Below, piece after piece: positions 8,557 to 18,660 of a DNA stretch of 64,000 nt. Source of the stretch: AC-69 sp963751665 (lineage in GTDB: Bacteria; Actinomycetota; UBA4738; HRBIN12). The stretch lies in NCBI GenBank assembly GCA_963751665.1, contig CAVVVF010000001.1, positions 806,001 through 870,000 on the forward strand, in the 5' to 3' direction. The notes beneath the pieces are model-generated. The model was not told where the DNA came from, did no database searches, and was given only the letters and a program-made list of their open reading frames with translations. Within the stretch, counting starts at the first letter, position 1. Each line of letters begins with the position of its first letter. The position numbers and the translations under genes were made by a program.

Positions 8557-9992
8557 CTACGCTCCCGCTCCCGCGAGCTGCTTCGCCTGGGCCTCGGCCT
8601 CCTCGATGCTCCCGACCATGTAGAACGCCTGCTCGGGCAGGTGGTCGTACTCACCCTCCACCAGGGCCCGGAAGGAGGCGATGGTCTCCTCGACCGGGAC
8701 GTACTTGCCGGGGATGCCCGGTGAACTGCTCGGCCACGAAGAACGGCTGCGACAGGAACCGCTCGATCTTGCGGGCCCGGGCCACCGCGACCTTGTCCTC
8801 CTCCGAGAGCTCGTCCACGCCCAGGATGGCGATGATGTCCTGGAGGTTCCGTTGTACCGCTGAAGGATCTCCTGAACCCGGCGGGCCACCGCGTAGTGCT
8901 CGTCGCCGACGTAGCGCGCGTCGAGGATCCGCGACGTCGAGTCGAGCGGGTCGACGGCCGGGTAGATCCCCTTCTCCACGATGGCCCGAGACAGCACCGT
9001 GGTCGCGTCGAGGTGGGCGAACGTCGTGTGCGGCGCCGGGTCGGTGATGTCGTCGGCCGGCACGTAGATGGCCTGGAGCGACGTGATCGAGCGGCCGCGG
9101 GTCGACGTGATCCGCTCCTGGAGCTCACCCATCTCGTCGGCCAGCGTCGGCTGGTAGCCCACCGCCGAGGGCATCCGGCCGAGCAGCGTCGAGACCTCCG
9201 AGCCCGCCTGGGTGAACCGGAAGATGTTGTCGATGAACAGCAGCACGTCCTGGTGCTGCACGTCGCGGAAGTACTCGGCCATGGTGAGTGCGGCCAGGCC
9301 CACGCGGAGCCGGACGCCGGGCGGCTCGTCCATCTGTCCGAAGACGAGCGCCGTCTTGTTGATGACGCCGGACTCTTTCATCTCGATGAACAGGTCGTTG
9401 CCCTCGCGCGTGCGCTCGCCGACGCCGGCGAAGACCGAGACGCCGCCGTGCTGCTCGGCGACCCGGTAGATCATCTCCTGGATGATCACGGTCTTGCCCA
9501 CGCCGGCGCCGCCGAACATCCCGATCTTCCCGCCCTGGACGTAGGGCTCGAGCAGGTCGATGACCTTGATGCCCGTCTCGAACATCTGGGTCCGCGGCTC
9601 GAGCTCCTCGAACGGGGGCGGCTCGCGGTGGATGGGCCACCGCTCGTCGAACTTGATCTGGTCGAGTGTCGTGTCCAGCGGCTCGCCCAGCACGTTGTAG
9701 ACGTGCCCCAGGGTGCCCGGGCCCACCGGGACGGTGATGGGCGGCCCGTGTTCTCCACGGGGGTTCCCCGGACCAGTCCGTCGGTCGGCTTCAGCGCGAT
9801 GGTCCGAACGACGCCGTCGCCGATGTGCTGGGCCACCTCGCAGGTGATGACGTCGGTCTCGCCCTCGAGCGTCCGCTCCATGCGGATGGCCGTGTGCACC
9901 TCGGGCAGGTCCTCCACCGGGAACTCCACGTCCACGACCGGGCCGATCACCCGGACCACCCGGCCGCTGCCCTTCCCGTCTTCCTCCGCCAT
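8557..9992 (-). CDS. atpD: ATP synthase beta subunit (three frameshifts)
   Basis: This is the catalytic subunit of F1. Starting at ATG 9992, the sequence shows RVIGPVVDVEFP, the Walker A GGAGVGKTVI, the GERTREGNDL segment, Walker B LLFIDNIFRF, and the C-terminal KYVPVEETI. The reading frame jumps near 9745 (after RGTPVENTG), near 8851 (after QEILQRYN) and returns near 8722 (before GIPGKYVP). The 40 residues between the last two breaks are recovered exactly in another frame. An indispensable enzyme with all motifs present argues for sequencing errors rather than decay. It lies between atpG and atpC. Confidence 0.93.
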
Positions 9993-10020
9993 CTCCTCGA
10001 TCCCTTCGCGATCGTCGCAG

Positions 10021-10913
10021 CTAGTCGCCGGAAGCCTTGCCCAACGCCTCGGCCGCGCCGACGATCTCCATGATCTCCGTGGTGATCTCCGCCTGGCGGG
10101 CCTGGTTCGCCACGCGCGTCAGCACCTTGGTCAGGTCCTCCGCGTTCTCGGTGGCCGCCTTCATCGCCCGTCGCCTGTCCGCGTTCTCCGACGCGGCCGA
10201 CTCCAGCAGCGCGGCGTAGACCTTCGTGATCGACGTACTGCGGGCAGCAGCTCGTCCAGGATCGCCGAGGGCTCCGGCTCGAAGATGTACTCGGGGTACG
10301 GCAGGCCGAGCTCCCGGCGGACCACCTCCTCGGGAGCGATGGGCAGGAAGCGCCGGTCGGTCGCCCGAGTCGTAACGCGGAGCGGAAGTCGGTGTAGGCC
10401 GCGTACAGCTCGTCGATCCGGTGCTCAGCGAACGCCTCGATGAGCGCCGTCGCCGATCTCCTCGGCGACCTCGTAGGGCGGGACCTCGCTGTGGCCGGTC
10501 CAGCTCTGCTCGATGGCGAGCCGCGGAACCGGAGATAGCCGAGGCCCTTTGCGGCCCGACACGTACAGCACCGGCTCGACCCCGCCCGCGCAGGCGGCCC
10601 ATGAGTCCTCGGCGCTCGCTTCAGGACGTTCGCGTTGTAGGCGCCGGCCAGTCCCCGGTCGGAGGTCATCACCAGCACGCCGGCTCGCTGCGGCTGCGGA
10701 CGCTCCTCGAGGAGCGGGTGGACCAGGGCCCCGGTCTGCCTGGCGACGTCCTCCATGGCCCGCGTGAGCAGTTCCGCGTAGGCCGGGCCGCCTCCACCCG
10801 CTGCTGCGCCTTGAGGATGCGGGACGCCGCGATCAGCTCCATGGCCTTGGTGATCTTCTTCGTCGACTGGAGACGCGGATCCGCCGCCGAACGAGCCGGA
10901 GCTTCGCGCCCAC
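10021..10913 (-). CDS. atpG: ATP synthase gamma subunit (several frameshifts)
   Basis: Gamma is the rotating central shaft of F1. The probable GTG start at 10913 gives VGAKLRLVRRRIR, which leads into the family motif STKKITKAMELIAASRI after a frame jump near 10875. Further segments are AYAELLTRAMEDVARQTG, VLVMTSDRGLAGAYNANV and the C-terminal helix EITTEIMEIVGAAEAL, joined by jumps near 10790, 10620, 10500, 10380 and 10240. This is the most heavily interrupted gene of the operon. All segments are recognisable and collinear, so I call one gene with a poor consensus sequence. The exact positions of the shifts are approximate. Confidence 0.85.
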
Positions 10914-12578
10914 CCGATCAGCCCTGTCTCTTCCTCGTCCTCGTCCACCGACGACATCCGGTCCCATCCGACGTCGGGCTTGACCTGGTCGGGCGGCGTG
11001 CGGGGCGCCGATGGCCGCCGCGCTGCCCGGCCTGCCGCCGGAGGGGGCGAAGATCTCCTTGAACGCCGGGATGGCCTCCTTCAGCTTCGCCTCGATCTCC
11101 TCGGGCAGGTCGCCCTTGTCCCGGATGTGCTCAGCGATCTCGCGGTGGCGGGTGGCCACGAAGTCGAGCAGCTCGGGCTCGAACCGCTTGCAGTCCTCGA
11201 GCGGGACGTCGTCGAGGTACCCACCGGTCACCGCGTAGATCGAGATGACCTGCTGTTCGACCGGCATCGGCTCGTACTGCGGCTGCTTCAGGACCTCCAC
11301 CACCCTGGCCCCGCGGGCCAGCTGCTGCTGGGACGCCTTGTCGAGCTCGGACCCGAACTCGGCGAAGGCCTCGAGCTCCCGGTACTGGGCGAGGTCCAGG
11401 CGCAAGCGGCCGGCCACCTGCTTCATCGCCTTGATCTGCGCGTTGCCGCCGACCCGCGACACCGAGATGCCCACGTTGATGGCGGGCCGGACCCCCGCGT
11501 AGAACAGGTCGGGCTCCAGGTAGATCTGGCCGTCGGTGATGGAGATGACGTTGGTCGGGATGTAGGCGGAGACGTCGTTGCCCTTGGTCTCGACGATGGG
11601 AAGGCCGGTCAGCGAGCCGCCCCCGAGCTCGTCGGAGAGCTTGGCGCACGCGCTCCAGCAGCCGAGAGTGCAGGTAGAAGACGTCGCCCGGGTAGGCCTC
11701 GCGGCCGGCGGGGCGGCGGAGCAGCAGCGAGATCTCGCGGTACGCCTCGGCCTGCTTCGACAGGTCGTCGAACACGACCAGGGCGTGCTCGCCCTTGTAC
11801 ATCCAGTGCTGCGCCCATGGCCGAGCCCGCGTAGGGCGCGATGTACTTGAACGGCGCCGGGTAGGCGGCCGGGGCGTTGACGACCACCGTGTACTCCATG
11901 GCGCCGCTCTCGATGAGCGCCTCGACCACCTCTCGGACCGTCGAACCCTTCTGGCCCACCGCCACGTAGATGCACTTCACCTGCCTGTCGGTGCCCCACA
12001 GCTCGCGCTGGTTGATGATGGTGTCGACGACGATGGCGGTCTTGCCGGTCTGTCGGTCGCCGATGATGAGCTCGCGCTGGCCCCGGCCGATCGGCGTCAT
12101 CGCGTCGATGGACTTGATGCCGGTCTGGAGGGGCTCCTTCACCGGCTGGCGCGGGACCACCGACGGAGCCTGCACCTCGAGGGGCCGGGTGGTCTCCGGC
12201 GACGACGGGACCCTTGCCGTCCAGGGGCCGGCCGAGGGGGTCGACCACCCGGCCGAGCAGGCCGTCGCCGACCGGGACGGACAGGATGCGGCCGGTCCGC
12301 TTGACCGGGTCGCCCTCCTCGATGTCGGCGAACTCCTCGTCCAGGATCACGCACCCGATCTCGTCCTCGTCCAGGTTCGACGCCAGGCCGAGCTTGCCGC
12401 CGGGGAACTCGAGGAGCTCGTTGGCCATCGCCCGGGGTAGCCCCAGCACCACGGCGATGCCGGCGCCGGCCTCCCTGACCCTGCCGACCTCCTCACGCTC
12501 GACCGAGGGCTTGAAGCCCTCCACCGTCTTGCGGAGGGCCTCCGCGATCGTCTGTGGGTCGAAGGTCAGCTCTGCCAT
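10914..12578 (-). CDS. atpA: ATP synthase alpha subunit (frameshifted, 3' end uncertain)
   Basis: Starting at ATG 12578, the N-terminus has the regulatory beta-barrel and GRVVDPLGRPLDGKGP. The nucleotide-binding part GDRQTGKTAIVVDTI lies in a second frame (about 12205-11810), FDDLSKQAEAYREISLL in a third (about 11805-11645), and from there the first frame resumes with SISRVGG-type and YRELEAFAEFGSELD motifs. Alpha subunits bind nucleotide non-catalytically and alternate with beta in F1. The recognisable family sequence ends near FKEIFAP (about 11045). The frame then runs on with low-complexity residues towards atpG, so another shift and the true stop probably lie in 10914-11045. Confidence 0.9.
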
Positions 12579-12582
12579 GTCG

Positions 12583-13125
12583 TCAAGCGCTCCCGAGCCG
12601 TTCCCTCGCCTCTCCCAGACGGGTCCGGACGGTCCCGTCGAAGACTTCATCGCCCACCCGAGCCAGGACGCCGCCGATCACCGAGGGATCGACCACCACC
12701 TTGATCTCCACGTTCTTGCCGGTGGCCTTGGAGAGCGCTTCAGCCAGGCGCTTGCGACGCTCCTGGGTGAGCGGGACCGCCGAGCGGACCTCCGCGACCA
12801 CGTGCTTGCGCCGCTCCGCGGCCAGCTCGGCAAGGCTCTCCACGATCCGGCCGAGCTCCTTGGCCCTGCCCTGTTCGATCAGGAACCCCAAGATGCTCAC
12901 GGTGTGGGGGCTGGCCCGGTCTCCGAGCAGCTCCTTGACCAGCGTCCTCTTGTTCTCCGCCGGGAGCGCGGGATCGGTGAGCGCCTCGCGGAGTCGCCCG
13001 TCGCGCTCGACGACCTTGACGAAGGCGAACAGCTCGTCCTCCACCGTCCCCAGGTCATCCTCCGCCTCGGCCACGGCGAACAGCGCCTGAGCGTAGCCCC
13101 TGACGATCTCGTCCTTCGTGGCCAT
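12583..13125 (-). CDS. atpH: ATP synthase delta subunit
   Basis: The protein has 180 residues in one intact frame. It begins with the six-helix N-terminal domain (YAQALFAVAEAEDDL) and ends with the C-terminal domain containing VEIKVVVDPSVIGGVLARVGDEVFDGTVRTRL without interruption, the most conserved part of this subunit. Delta fixes the alpha3-beta3 head to the peripheral stalk. It starts immediately after the atpF stop at 13126, and atpA starts 4 bases past its own stop. Unlike mycobacteria, atpH here is not fused to a b-type subunit. Confidence 0.95.
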   Translation of the reverse strand: MATKDEIVRGYAQALFAVAEAEDDLGTVEDELFAFVKVVERDGRLREALTDPALPAENKRTLVKELLGDRASPHTVSILGFLIEQGRAKELGRIVESLAELAAERRKHVVAEVRSAVPLTQERRKRLAEALSKATGKNVEIKVVVDPSVIGGVLARVGDEVFDGTVRTRLGEARERLGSA

Positions 13126-13702
13126 CTACGTCTTCCCGTTCCCCGATCCCGAAACCTGCTTGATGAACTCGTCGACCAGCCGTTGCTGGGTCGTCTTGTC
13201 GAGCTCCTTCTCCACGACCCTCCCCGCCAGCTCGACCGCGATCTGGCCGACCTGGGCCGAGAGCTCCCGGAGCACGCGGTCCCGCTCCGCCCGGATCTCC
13301 TCGGTGGCCCGGGCCACGGTGGCCTGGGCCTCCTGCTCCGCCTTGGCCTGGAGGTCCGTCCGCAGCTGCTCGGCGGTCCGGCGTCCCTCCTCGATGATCC
13401 GGTTCGCCTCCTCGCGCGCGTTCGCCAGCTGCTCCCGGTACCGAGCCAGCTCGGCCTCCGCCTCCCGACGGGCGGCCTCGGCCTTCTCCAGCTCGCCCTG
13501 GATCTTCTGCGCGACGCTCGTCCAGCAGCTTGGCCACGCGCGGAAGGACCCATTTCCACATGAAGAAGAACAGGACTGCGAACGCGATCGCTCCGACGAT
13601 GAGCTCGTTCGCGTGCGGGTACAGGTCCTTCTTCTCGCTGACCTCGGCCGCTCCCTGTGCCTGGAACAGCATCGATGCGATGACCCTGTGCACGGACCTC
13701 AT
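13126..13702 (-). CDS. atpF: ATP synthase b subunit (one frameshift)
   Basis: The N-terminus has one membrane helix (ELIVGAIAFAVLFFFMWKWVLP) and a cytoplasmic start of the stalk (KLLDERR). After a jump near 13515 the long charged coiled-coil stalk continues in another frame to VDEFIKQVSGSGNGKT. The subunit forms the peripheral stalk linking the a subunit in the membrane to delta on F1. Possible starts are ATG 13702, GTG 13693 and ATG 13672. The purine-rich GAGGGGATGAGG just upstream would best serve the GTG. The spacing of 4 bases from atpE shows co-transcription. Confidence 0.9.
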
Positions 13703-13706
13703 CCCC

Positions 13707-13952
13707 TCAGATGATGAACGAGAACGCGATGCCGAAGAGCGCGAGCGCCTCGATCAACCCGATGCCGATGAACATCGTGGCTCGGATCTGCCCGGCGTAC
13801 TCGGGTTGGCGGGCCATCGCCTCCACCGACTTGCCGATCAGGATGCCCAGGCCCACGCCGGGGCCGATGGAGGCGAGCCCGATGACCAGGCCCCGTCCCA
13901 CCGTCTTGAGCGCGTCCAGGTTGCCCGTGACCTGCGCCACCAATCGCAGCAT
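13707..13952 (-). CDS. atpE: ATP synthase c subunit
   Basis: The protein has 81 residues with two membrane helices joined by the polar loop ARQPEYAGQ. The first helix carries the glycine-rich GLASIGPGVGLGILIG. The second holds the ion-carrying carboxylate E68 in GLIEALALFG. Proton rather than sodium coupling is likely because the Gln/Thr ligands of sodium-type rings are not evident, although P31 is present in the first helix. The subunits form the rotating ring of Fo. It is placed between atpB and atpF as usual, with a 12-base gap to atpB. Confidence 0.96.
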   Translation of the reverse strand: MLRLVAQVTGNLDALKTVGRGLVIGLASIGPGVGLGILIGKSVEAMARQPEYAGQIRATMFIGIGLIEALALFGIAFSFII

Positions 13953-13964
13953 GTTGCCTCCTTG

Positions 13965-14753
13965 TCAGTGCTCCTCCGCCAGCGCTCCGCCGATGTACGA
14001 GGCGGTGAGGATGGCGAAGATGAACGCCTGCAGAATCGACACGAAGATCTCGAACCCGACGAGCACGACCGAGAGCACGAACGCGAACACGCCGACGATC
14101 GCCAGGATCCCGCTCTGGAGCAGCGCGATCGTCCCGAGGAAGAACACGGCCAGCAGGAAATGACCGGCCAACAGGTTGGCGGCGAGACGGACGGAGAGCG
14201 TGATCGGCCGGATGACGATCTGGGTGATGAACTCGATCGGCACGAGGAGGGGGTACAGCCACAGCGGGGCGCCGGGCGGAAGCATGACGTGCTTCAGGTA
14301 CCCGATGAACCCGTGCTGCTTGATGCCCACGACGTTGAACGTCACCCACGACACGATGGCCAGGATCAACGGAAACGCGATCCGGCTGTTCGCCGAGAAG
14401 TTGATGCCGGGAACGACCTCCAGGATGTTGCCCAGGAAGATGAAGAAGAACAGCGTGGCCAGGAGCGGCATGAACCGGTCGCCCTCGGGTCCGATCATCG
14501 GCCGCGCGATGTTGTCCCGGACGAACAGGACCCCGACCTCCATCAGGTTCTGCAGGCCGCTCGGAACGATCTGCGGCTTTCGAAAGGCCAGGTAGAAGAG
14601 CAGGAGGAACGCCGTGAACGAGAGCAGCACGAGGAACAGGACGAAGTTCAGACAGAAGGAGAAGCCCAGGATCCGCAGGCCACCGCCCCAGCAGGGCCAC
14701 ACGAAGTCCTTGGTCGTCGGCGCGACGAAGTCGGCCAGGAGGCCTGGGGTCAC
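13965..14753 (-). CDS. atpB: ATP synthase a subunit
   Basis: The protein has 262 residues from GTG 14753, chosen because it overlaps the stop of the upstream gene (GTGA) and gives the normal length. It has five to six transmembrane helices. The key motif IRPITLSVRLAANLLAGHFLL contains the essential arginine of the proton half-channel. The last helix has VSILQAFIFAILTASYI, which lines the channel with polar residues. The subunit conducts protons to the c ring. A longer frame upstream overlaps the atpI-like gene and is not credible. Confidence 0.96.
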   Translation of the reverse strand: MTPGLLADFVAPTTKDFVWPCWGGGLRILGFSFCLNFVLFLVLLSFTAFLLLFYLAFRKPQIVPSGLQNLMEVGVLFVRDNIARPMIGPEGDRFMPLLATLFFFIFLGNILEVVPGINFSANSRIAFPLILAIVSWVTFNVVGIKQHGFIGYLKHVMLPPGAPLWLYPLLVPIEFITQIVIRPITLSVRLAANLLAGHFLLAVFFLGTIALLQSGILAIVGVFAFVLSVVLVGFEIFVSILQAFIFAILTASYIGGALAEEH

Positions 14754-15166
14754 CTGGAGGTCTCCCCGACCGACCACAGGTCGAGCTGCATCCGGCCGGA
14801 CAGCACCTTCATCTCGAACGCCAGGAGCACCGCGGTCGCGGGGACGACGGCGGCAGCGAACGCGGCCGGCGAGAACCACCCGAGTCGATTCAGGGCGATC
14901 ATCAGCAGGAGGATCGTGGCCATCCGGACGAAGAACCCGAGGGCGGCCACGGTGCCAAGCGCCATCGGGGAGATGGCTGCCGCCCACGCGAACGAGAGCC
15001 CCGCGCCGACGAAGTTGACCCCCACGACCGAGACGCCGATCGCCGTCGACCATCCTGCGTTCCAGCCACCGAGGGCCGCTCCGACCGCGAATCCGACCCC
15101 CACGGCCGGCAGGAGGAACGGCGCCACCCGGCGGATCAGGTCTCGCTCCGGCTCAGCCCTTCGCAC
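14750..15166 (-). CDS. AtpI-like membrane protein at head of ATP synthase operon
   Basis: The protein has 138 residues with four hydrophobic helices (residues about 13-30, 40-60, 66-95 and 102-118). Its place and topology match the AtpI / ATP synthase subunit I group, which assists assembly of the c ring or magnesium supply and is not part of the finished enzyme. The sequence similarity of this group is low, so the assignment rests on position: it lies between the AtpZ-like gene (14-base overlap) and atpB (4-base overlap). The start is a GTG. Confidence 0.75.
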   Translation of the reverse strand: MRRAEPERDLIRRVAPFLLPAVGVGFAVGAALGGWNAGWSTAIGVSVVGVNFVGAGLSFAWAAAISPMALGTVAALGFFVRMATILLLMIALNRLGWFSPAAFAAAVVPATAVLLAFEMKVLSGRMQLDLWSVGETSR

Positions 15167-15380
15167 TTGCGTCCCTGCCGAATCTCAGGTACACGATGTA
15201 GATCCCCCCGGCGGCGCCCACCACGGTCCCGATCGCCATGAACACGTGGAACGTGCCGACCAGCCGATCCAGCAGATAGCCGAGACCACCCCACACGAGC
15301 ATCCCCGCGATCAGGGTGGCGATGATCGCCCACCCGATCCCGAGGCCGGCCCAAGGGTTTTCGTTGCCCCGGCCGGCCAT
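15153..15380 (-). CDS. AtpZ-like small membrane protein, first gene of ATP synthase operon
   Basis: The protein has 75 residues with two helices: WAIIATLIAGMLVWGGLGYLLD, followed by the turn RLVGTFHVF, then MAIGTVVGAAGGIYIVYL. The GxxLDxxxGT..F layout is the signature of AtpZ/AtpI-type proteins that precede atpB in many bacteria. The ATG at 15380 was chosen over an upstream start because a TATACT promoter element sits 9 bases ahead of it, implying a leaderless or nearly leaderless message. Confidence 0.8.
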   Translation of the reverse strand: MAGRGNENPWAGLGIGWAIIATLIAGMLVWGGLGYLLDRLVGTFHVFMAIGTVVGAAGGIYIVYLRFGRDASAKG

Positions 15381-15389
15381 GGCCGGCAG

Positions 15390-15395
15390 AGTATA
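15390..15395 (-). promoter_or_regulatory. -10 element of the ATP synthase operon
   Basis: On the minus strand the sequence reads TATACT, a near-perfect -10 box, ending 9 bases before the ATG of the first ATP synthase gene. No good -35 hexamer is seen at the normal distance. Transcription would start at or next to the start codon, giving a leaderless message. This is the only clear promoter between the potC gene and the operon. Confidence 0.6.
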
Positions 15396-15530
15396 TCCGG
15401 GGTCGTTTCCGTGCGACTCGACACGTGTTTCCGCAGCTAGATGCGACCCTCGTGCCAAGCTTGTGAAGGAATTCACGAAGTCCGGCCCGCTCGGATACGG
15501 TCCAGCCGACAGGATCGATCCACGGCCCCT

Positions 15531-16409
15531 TCACGCCTTCCGGCGCTGCACCACCACGTTGGCGACGGCGGCGAGCAGGCCGGCGCCGAACAGGAGCGTG
15601 CCCATCACGTTCACCTGCGGCGGAAGCCCGATGCGCGTGGCCCCGAACACCCAGATGGGGAAGGTCTGGGTCTGTCCCGAGACGAAGTTGGTGATGACGA
15701 AGTCGTCGAGGGACAGGACGAACGCCAGCAGGAACCCGGCCAGGATGGCCGGCGCGATGAGCGGGAGCGTGACCTTGTAGAAGGCCGTCACCGGGTTGGC
15801 GAACAGGTCCTGGGCCGCATCCTCCAGGGACCGGTCCAGGCCCTGGACCCGGGCCCGCACGGTCACCGCCACGAACGGGATGGAGAAGCCGATGTGGGAC
15901 ACGAGGATCGTCCGAATGCCGAGCGGCAGCACATCGCCGAGGAACGGCACCTGCTGTTGGCCAGGACGAACATCGACAGGAGCGACGAGCCGAGGACGAT
16001 CTCGGGCACCGCGATGGCCAGGAAGATCAGGAAGTTCACCGGGGCCCGTCCGCGGAACCAGTACCGGCCCAGGGCCAGGCCGAGGAAGGTTCCGAGGATC
16101 GTGGCCACGACGGCGCTGACCGGCGCGATGACGAGCGAGGTCTTCAGCGCGCTGGTGAGCCCGGGCACGCCGAAGCAGGTCCCGGTACCACTGGAGCGTG
16201 AATCCCCAGAACTTGGGGGTCTGCCGGTCCCCGGGGATCGCGTTGAACCCGTACAGGATCATCACGAACACCGGGCTGGTCAGGTACAGGATCATCAGCC
16301 ATCGTGTAGGTGGGCAGGATGAACCTGGTCCACCGCTTCTGGGGGGCGTTGATCGGCGCCAGCTCCTGGGCCGCGACCGTCCCGTGGCTGCGGTGGCGAC
16401 GGCGCTCAT
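15531..16409 (-). CDS. potC: Polyamine-type ABC transporter permease PotC (frameshifted), system 1
   Basis: Starting at ATG 16409 (ATGA overlap with potB), the protein has the topology of the PotC/PotI permease: a first helix with SPVFVMILYGFN, then FVLSLDDFVITNFVSGQ in the C-terminal half. The cytoplasmic EAA-like loop is visible as LDRSLEDAAQDLFAN, the site that contacts the ATPase. The frame changes near 16300, 16170 and 15955 but returns. It imports spermidine- or putrescine-like substrates with the adjoining potA, potD and potB. The stop at 15531 lies 150 bases from the ATP synthase operon. Confidence 0.85.
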   Translation of the reverse strand: MSAVATAATGRSRPRSWRRSTPPRSGGPGSSCPPTRWLMILYLTSPVFVMILYGFNAIPGDRQTPKFWGFTLQWYRDLLRRARAHQRAEDLARHRAGQRRRGHDPRNLPRPGPGPVLVPRTGPGELPDLPGHRGARDRPRLVAPVDVRPGQQQVPFLGDVLPLGIRTILVSHIGFSIPFVAVTVRARVQGLDRSLEDAAQDLFANPVTAFYKVTLPLIAPAILAGFLLAFVLSLDDFVITNFVSGQTQTFPIWVFGATRIGLPPQVNVMGTLLFGAGLLAAVANVVVQRRKA

Positions 16410-17332
16410 GCGGCCCCTCCCGCCGCCGCGGCGAGCGTCGAGTCCTCGGTCCCCAGGATCCTCGCGTACAGGCTGGCCAGGACGAGCATCCCGAGCATGA
16501 GGACCACCGAGAGCGCGGCCGCCTGCGGGTAGTCGTTCTGCGTCAGGAACTTGTCCTGGATGATGTTGCCGATCATCGTGGTGCCGGGTCCGCCCAGGAC
16601 CGCGGCGTTCACGTAGTCCCCGGTGGCCGGGACGAACGTGAGGAGGAACGCGGCGAACACGCCCGGGAAGGGAGAGCGGCCACACCACCTTGCGGAAGGC
16701 CTGCCACCTGCTCGAGTAGAGATCCTTCGCCGCCTCCACCAGGCGCTTGTCGATCCGCTCGAGGGCGACGTACAGGGGCAGCGCGGTGAACGGGAGGAAG
16801 TTGTACGTGATCCCGGCGACCACGGCGAAGGGGGTGGCCAGGACGTGGAAGGAATCGGGCAGGATCCCGAGGTTCTTCAGCGGGCCGAGGATCGAGCCCG
16901 TTGTCGCCGAGGATGAACTTCCACTGGATCGTCCGGATGACGAAGGACACGAAGAACGGGATCAGGATCAGGAGCAGGAGCGAGGACTTCCACCGCCCGC
17001 CGTAGAAGGCGATCCAGTACGTCATGGGGTAGGCGAGCAGGAGCGCGGCGAACGTGACGATCAGCGAGTACGCGACGGACCGGACGAAGAACTTCTGGTA
17101 CTGCCGAGACGCCGTCGACGTAGTTCGCGAACTCCCACGTGAAGTGGAAGCCGCCGGAGAGGATCCCGCCGGACTGGAGCGAGGTGTAGGCGAGCATCAG
17201 CATCGGCAGGAACGAAGAACACGAGCAGACCAGGCGCCCGCCGGGCGCCAACAGGTAGTAGGGGACGAGCCGCCGGCGGGCCTCGAGCCCGCGCTCGGCT
17301 CCGCCCGGCTCGGCGGCCGGCTCCTGGACCAC
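16406..17332 (-). CDS. potB: Polyamine-type ABC transporter permease PotB (frameshifted), system 1
   Basis: From GTG 17332 the sequence starts with a proline/glutamate-rich cytoplasmic tail and the helix LLAPGG, continues with PMLMLAYTSLQSGG, and after a frame jump near 17110 with YWIAFYGGRWKSSLLLLILIPFF and SFVIRTIQWKFIL. The EAA-like loop is LERIDKRLVEAAKDL. The last helices lie in a third frame from about 16690 to the stop at 16406. All parts of a PotB-type permease are present in order. The gene lies between potD and potC. Confidence 0.82.
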
Positions 17333-17359
17333 CCTCGGCGCATCCCGGCCGTCCCTCGG

Positions 17360-18660
17360 TCAGCCCTGCGAGATCGGGAGGAAGATGGAGTCCCACTCCT
17401 CCCGCTCGTCGTCGGTCTTCAACTCGCGCCCGTACGACGTCCTGCCCAGGAGCTCGTCGTCGGGATACATGTACGGGTTCTCCGCCGTCGCCTGGAGCTT
17501 GTTCGCGTACCCCTTGTCGTTCTGCTCCTCGGCCTTCTTCGCGTCCTTGAGGATCAGCTCCTTCGTCGCGGGGACCGGGGACAGGTACAGGACCCACTCG
17601 GTGACCATCGTGGCGACCTCGGGCTGGTAGTAGAAGTCCATCAGCTCGATGGCGCCCGCCGGGTTCGCCGCGCTGCGCCGGGACCAGCATGTTGTCGATC
17701 CAGAGCAGGGCCCCGCCCTCGGGGAAGATCGCACTCGAGGTTGTCGTAGCCGGCCCAGATCTTGTAGTAGAGGACGTCGCCGGACCAGGCCATCGTGGCC
17801 GACAGGTTCCCGGCGGTCAGGTCGTCGAGGTAGCCCTGGTCGTAGTACTGCGCGGACCATGCCGGAGTCCCGCTGCTTCGAGCATCCAGGCGGCCGCCTC
17901 CTTCCACTCGTCCGGCCCCGACGTCAGGGGTCGATGCCCAGGTTGACCATGACGCAGTCCGGCATGTCCTCCTTGAGCATGCCGACGAGGTCCGTCCCGA
18001 CCTTGTCCGGGTTGGCCAGGTCGTCCATCTTCGTGACGGAGCCCTTGACCAGGTCGGTGTTCACGCCGATCCCGGTGAACCCCGACTGCCAGGCCATCGA
18101 GTGCTTGTTGCCCGGGTCGTACGACGGGGTCCTTGGCCCACTTGGCCGCGTGCTGGTCGAAGTTCGGGCGCTTCGACGGGTCGAGCGGGTAGACCCAGCT
18201 CGTTCTCGACCAAGGCCGTGAAGTACCGGCCGTTCGTGATGACGATGATGTCCCACCCGGTGTCCTGGCCCGCCTGGAGCTGCGGCTGGAGCTTGCCGAA
18301 GAACTCCGCGTTGCTCTGGATCGACTTCCTGGAAGTTGACCGTCGATCCCGGTCTGCTTGGTGAAGTCCCGCAGGGACGGGATGTAACGGTTGCCTTCCT
18401 TGTCCTTCGTGTAGTCGATGTACAGGGGCCAGTTGGCGAAGTTGATCTTGTCCCCGGGCTGTCCGCCGAAGATCTGCCTCGGGGTCGAGGGCCGGCCGCC
18501 GAGGTCGCCTTGGCGCACGCCGCCAGGAAGACGCCAGCCCGAGCGCCGCCGCGCCCCTGCCGGCGCCCTTGAGCAGGCCCCGGCGCGTCAGCCGGGCGCG
18601 CATGATCGCGTCCATGAGCGCGTCGTCGCGGAGCGAGCGGTCGGTCCCCTCGTTCATCAT
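17360..18660 (-). CDS. potD: Polyamine-type substrate-binding lipoprotein PotD (frameshifted), system 1
   Basis: The N-terminus has a twin-arginine motif LTRRGLLKG followed by a hydrophobic stretch. In the next frame the sequence reads VFLAACAKATSAAG, a good lipobox with its cysteine codon at 18515-18517, so this looks like a Tat-exported lipoprotein. The mature part has NFANWPLYIDY and SNAEFFGKLQPQLQAG, and ends in the 17360-17860 frame with AIELMDFYYQPEVATMVTEWV. Breaks lie near 18540, 18330, 18190, 17860 and 17690. It captures the substrate outside the membrane and hands it to PotB/PotC. A GGAGGAGGAGG tract just upstream is its ribosome binding site. Confidence 0.85.

Noticed and set aside
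8557..13702. Decay of the ATP synthase genes
   Set aside because: All catalytic and structural motifs are present in order and atpC, atpE, atpB and atpH are intact. Loss of function would leave random changes, not conserved segments in alternate frames.
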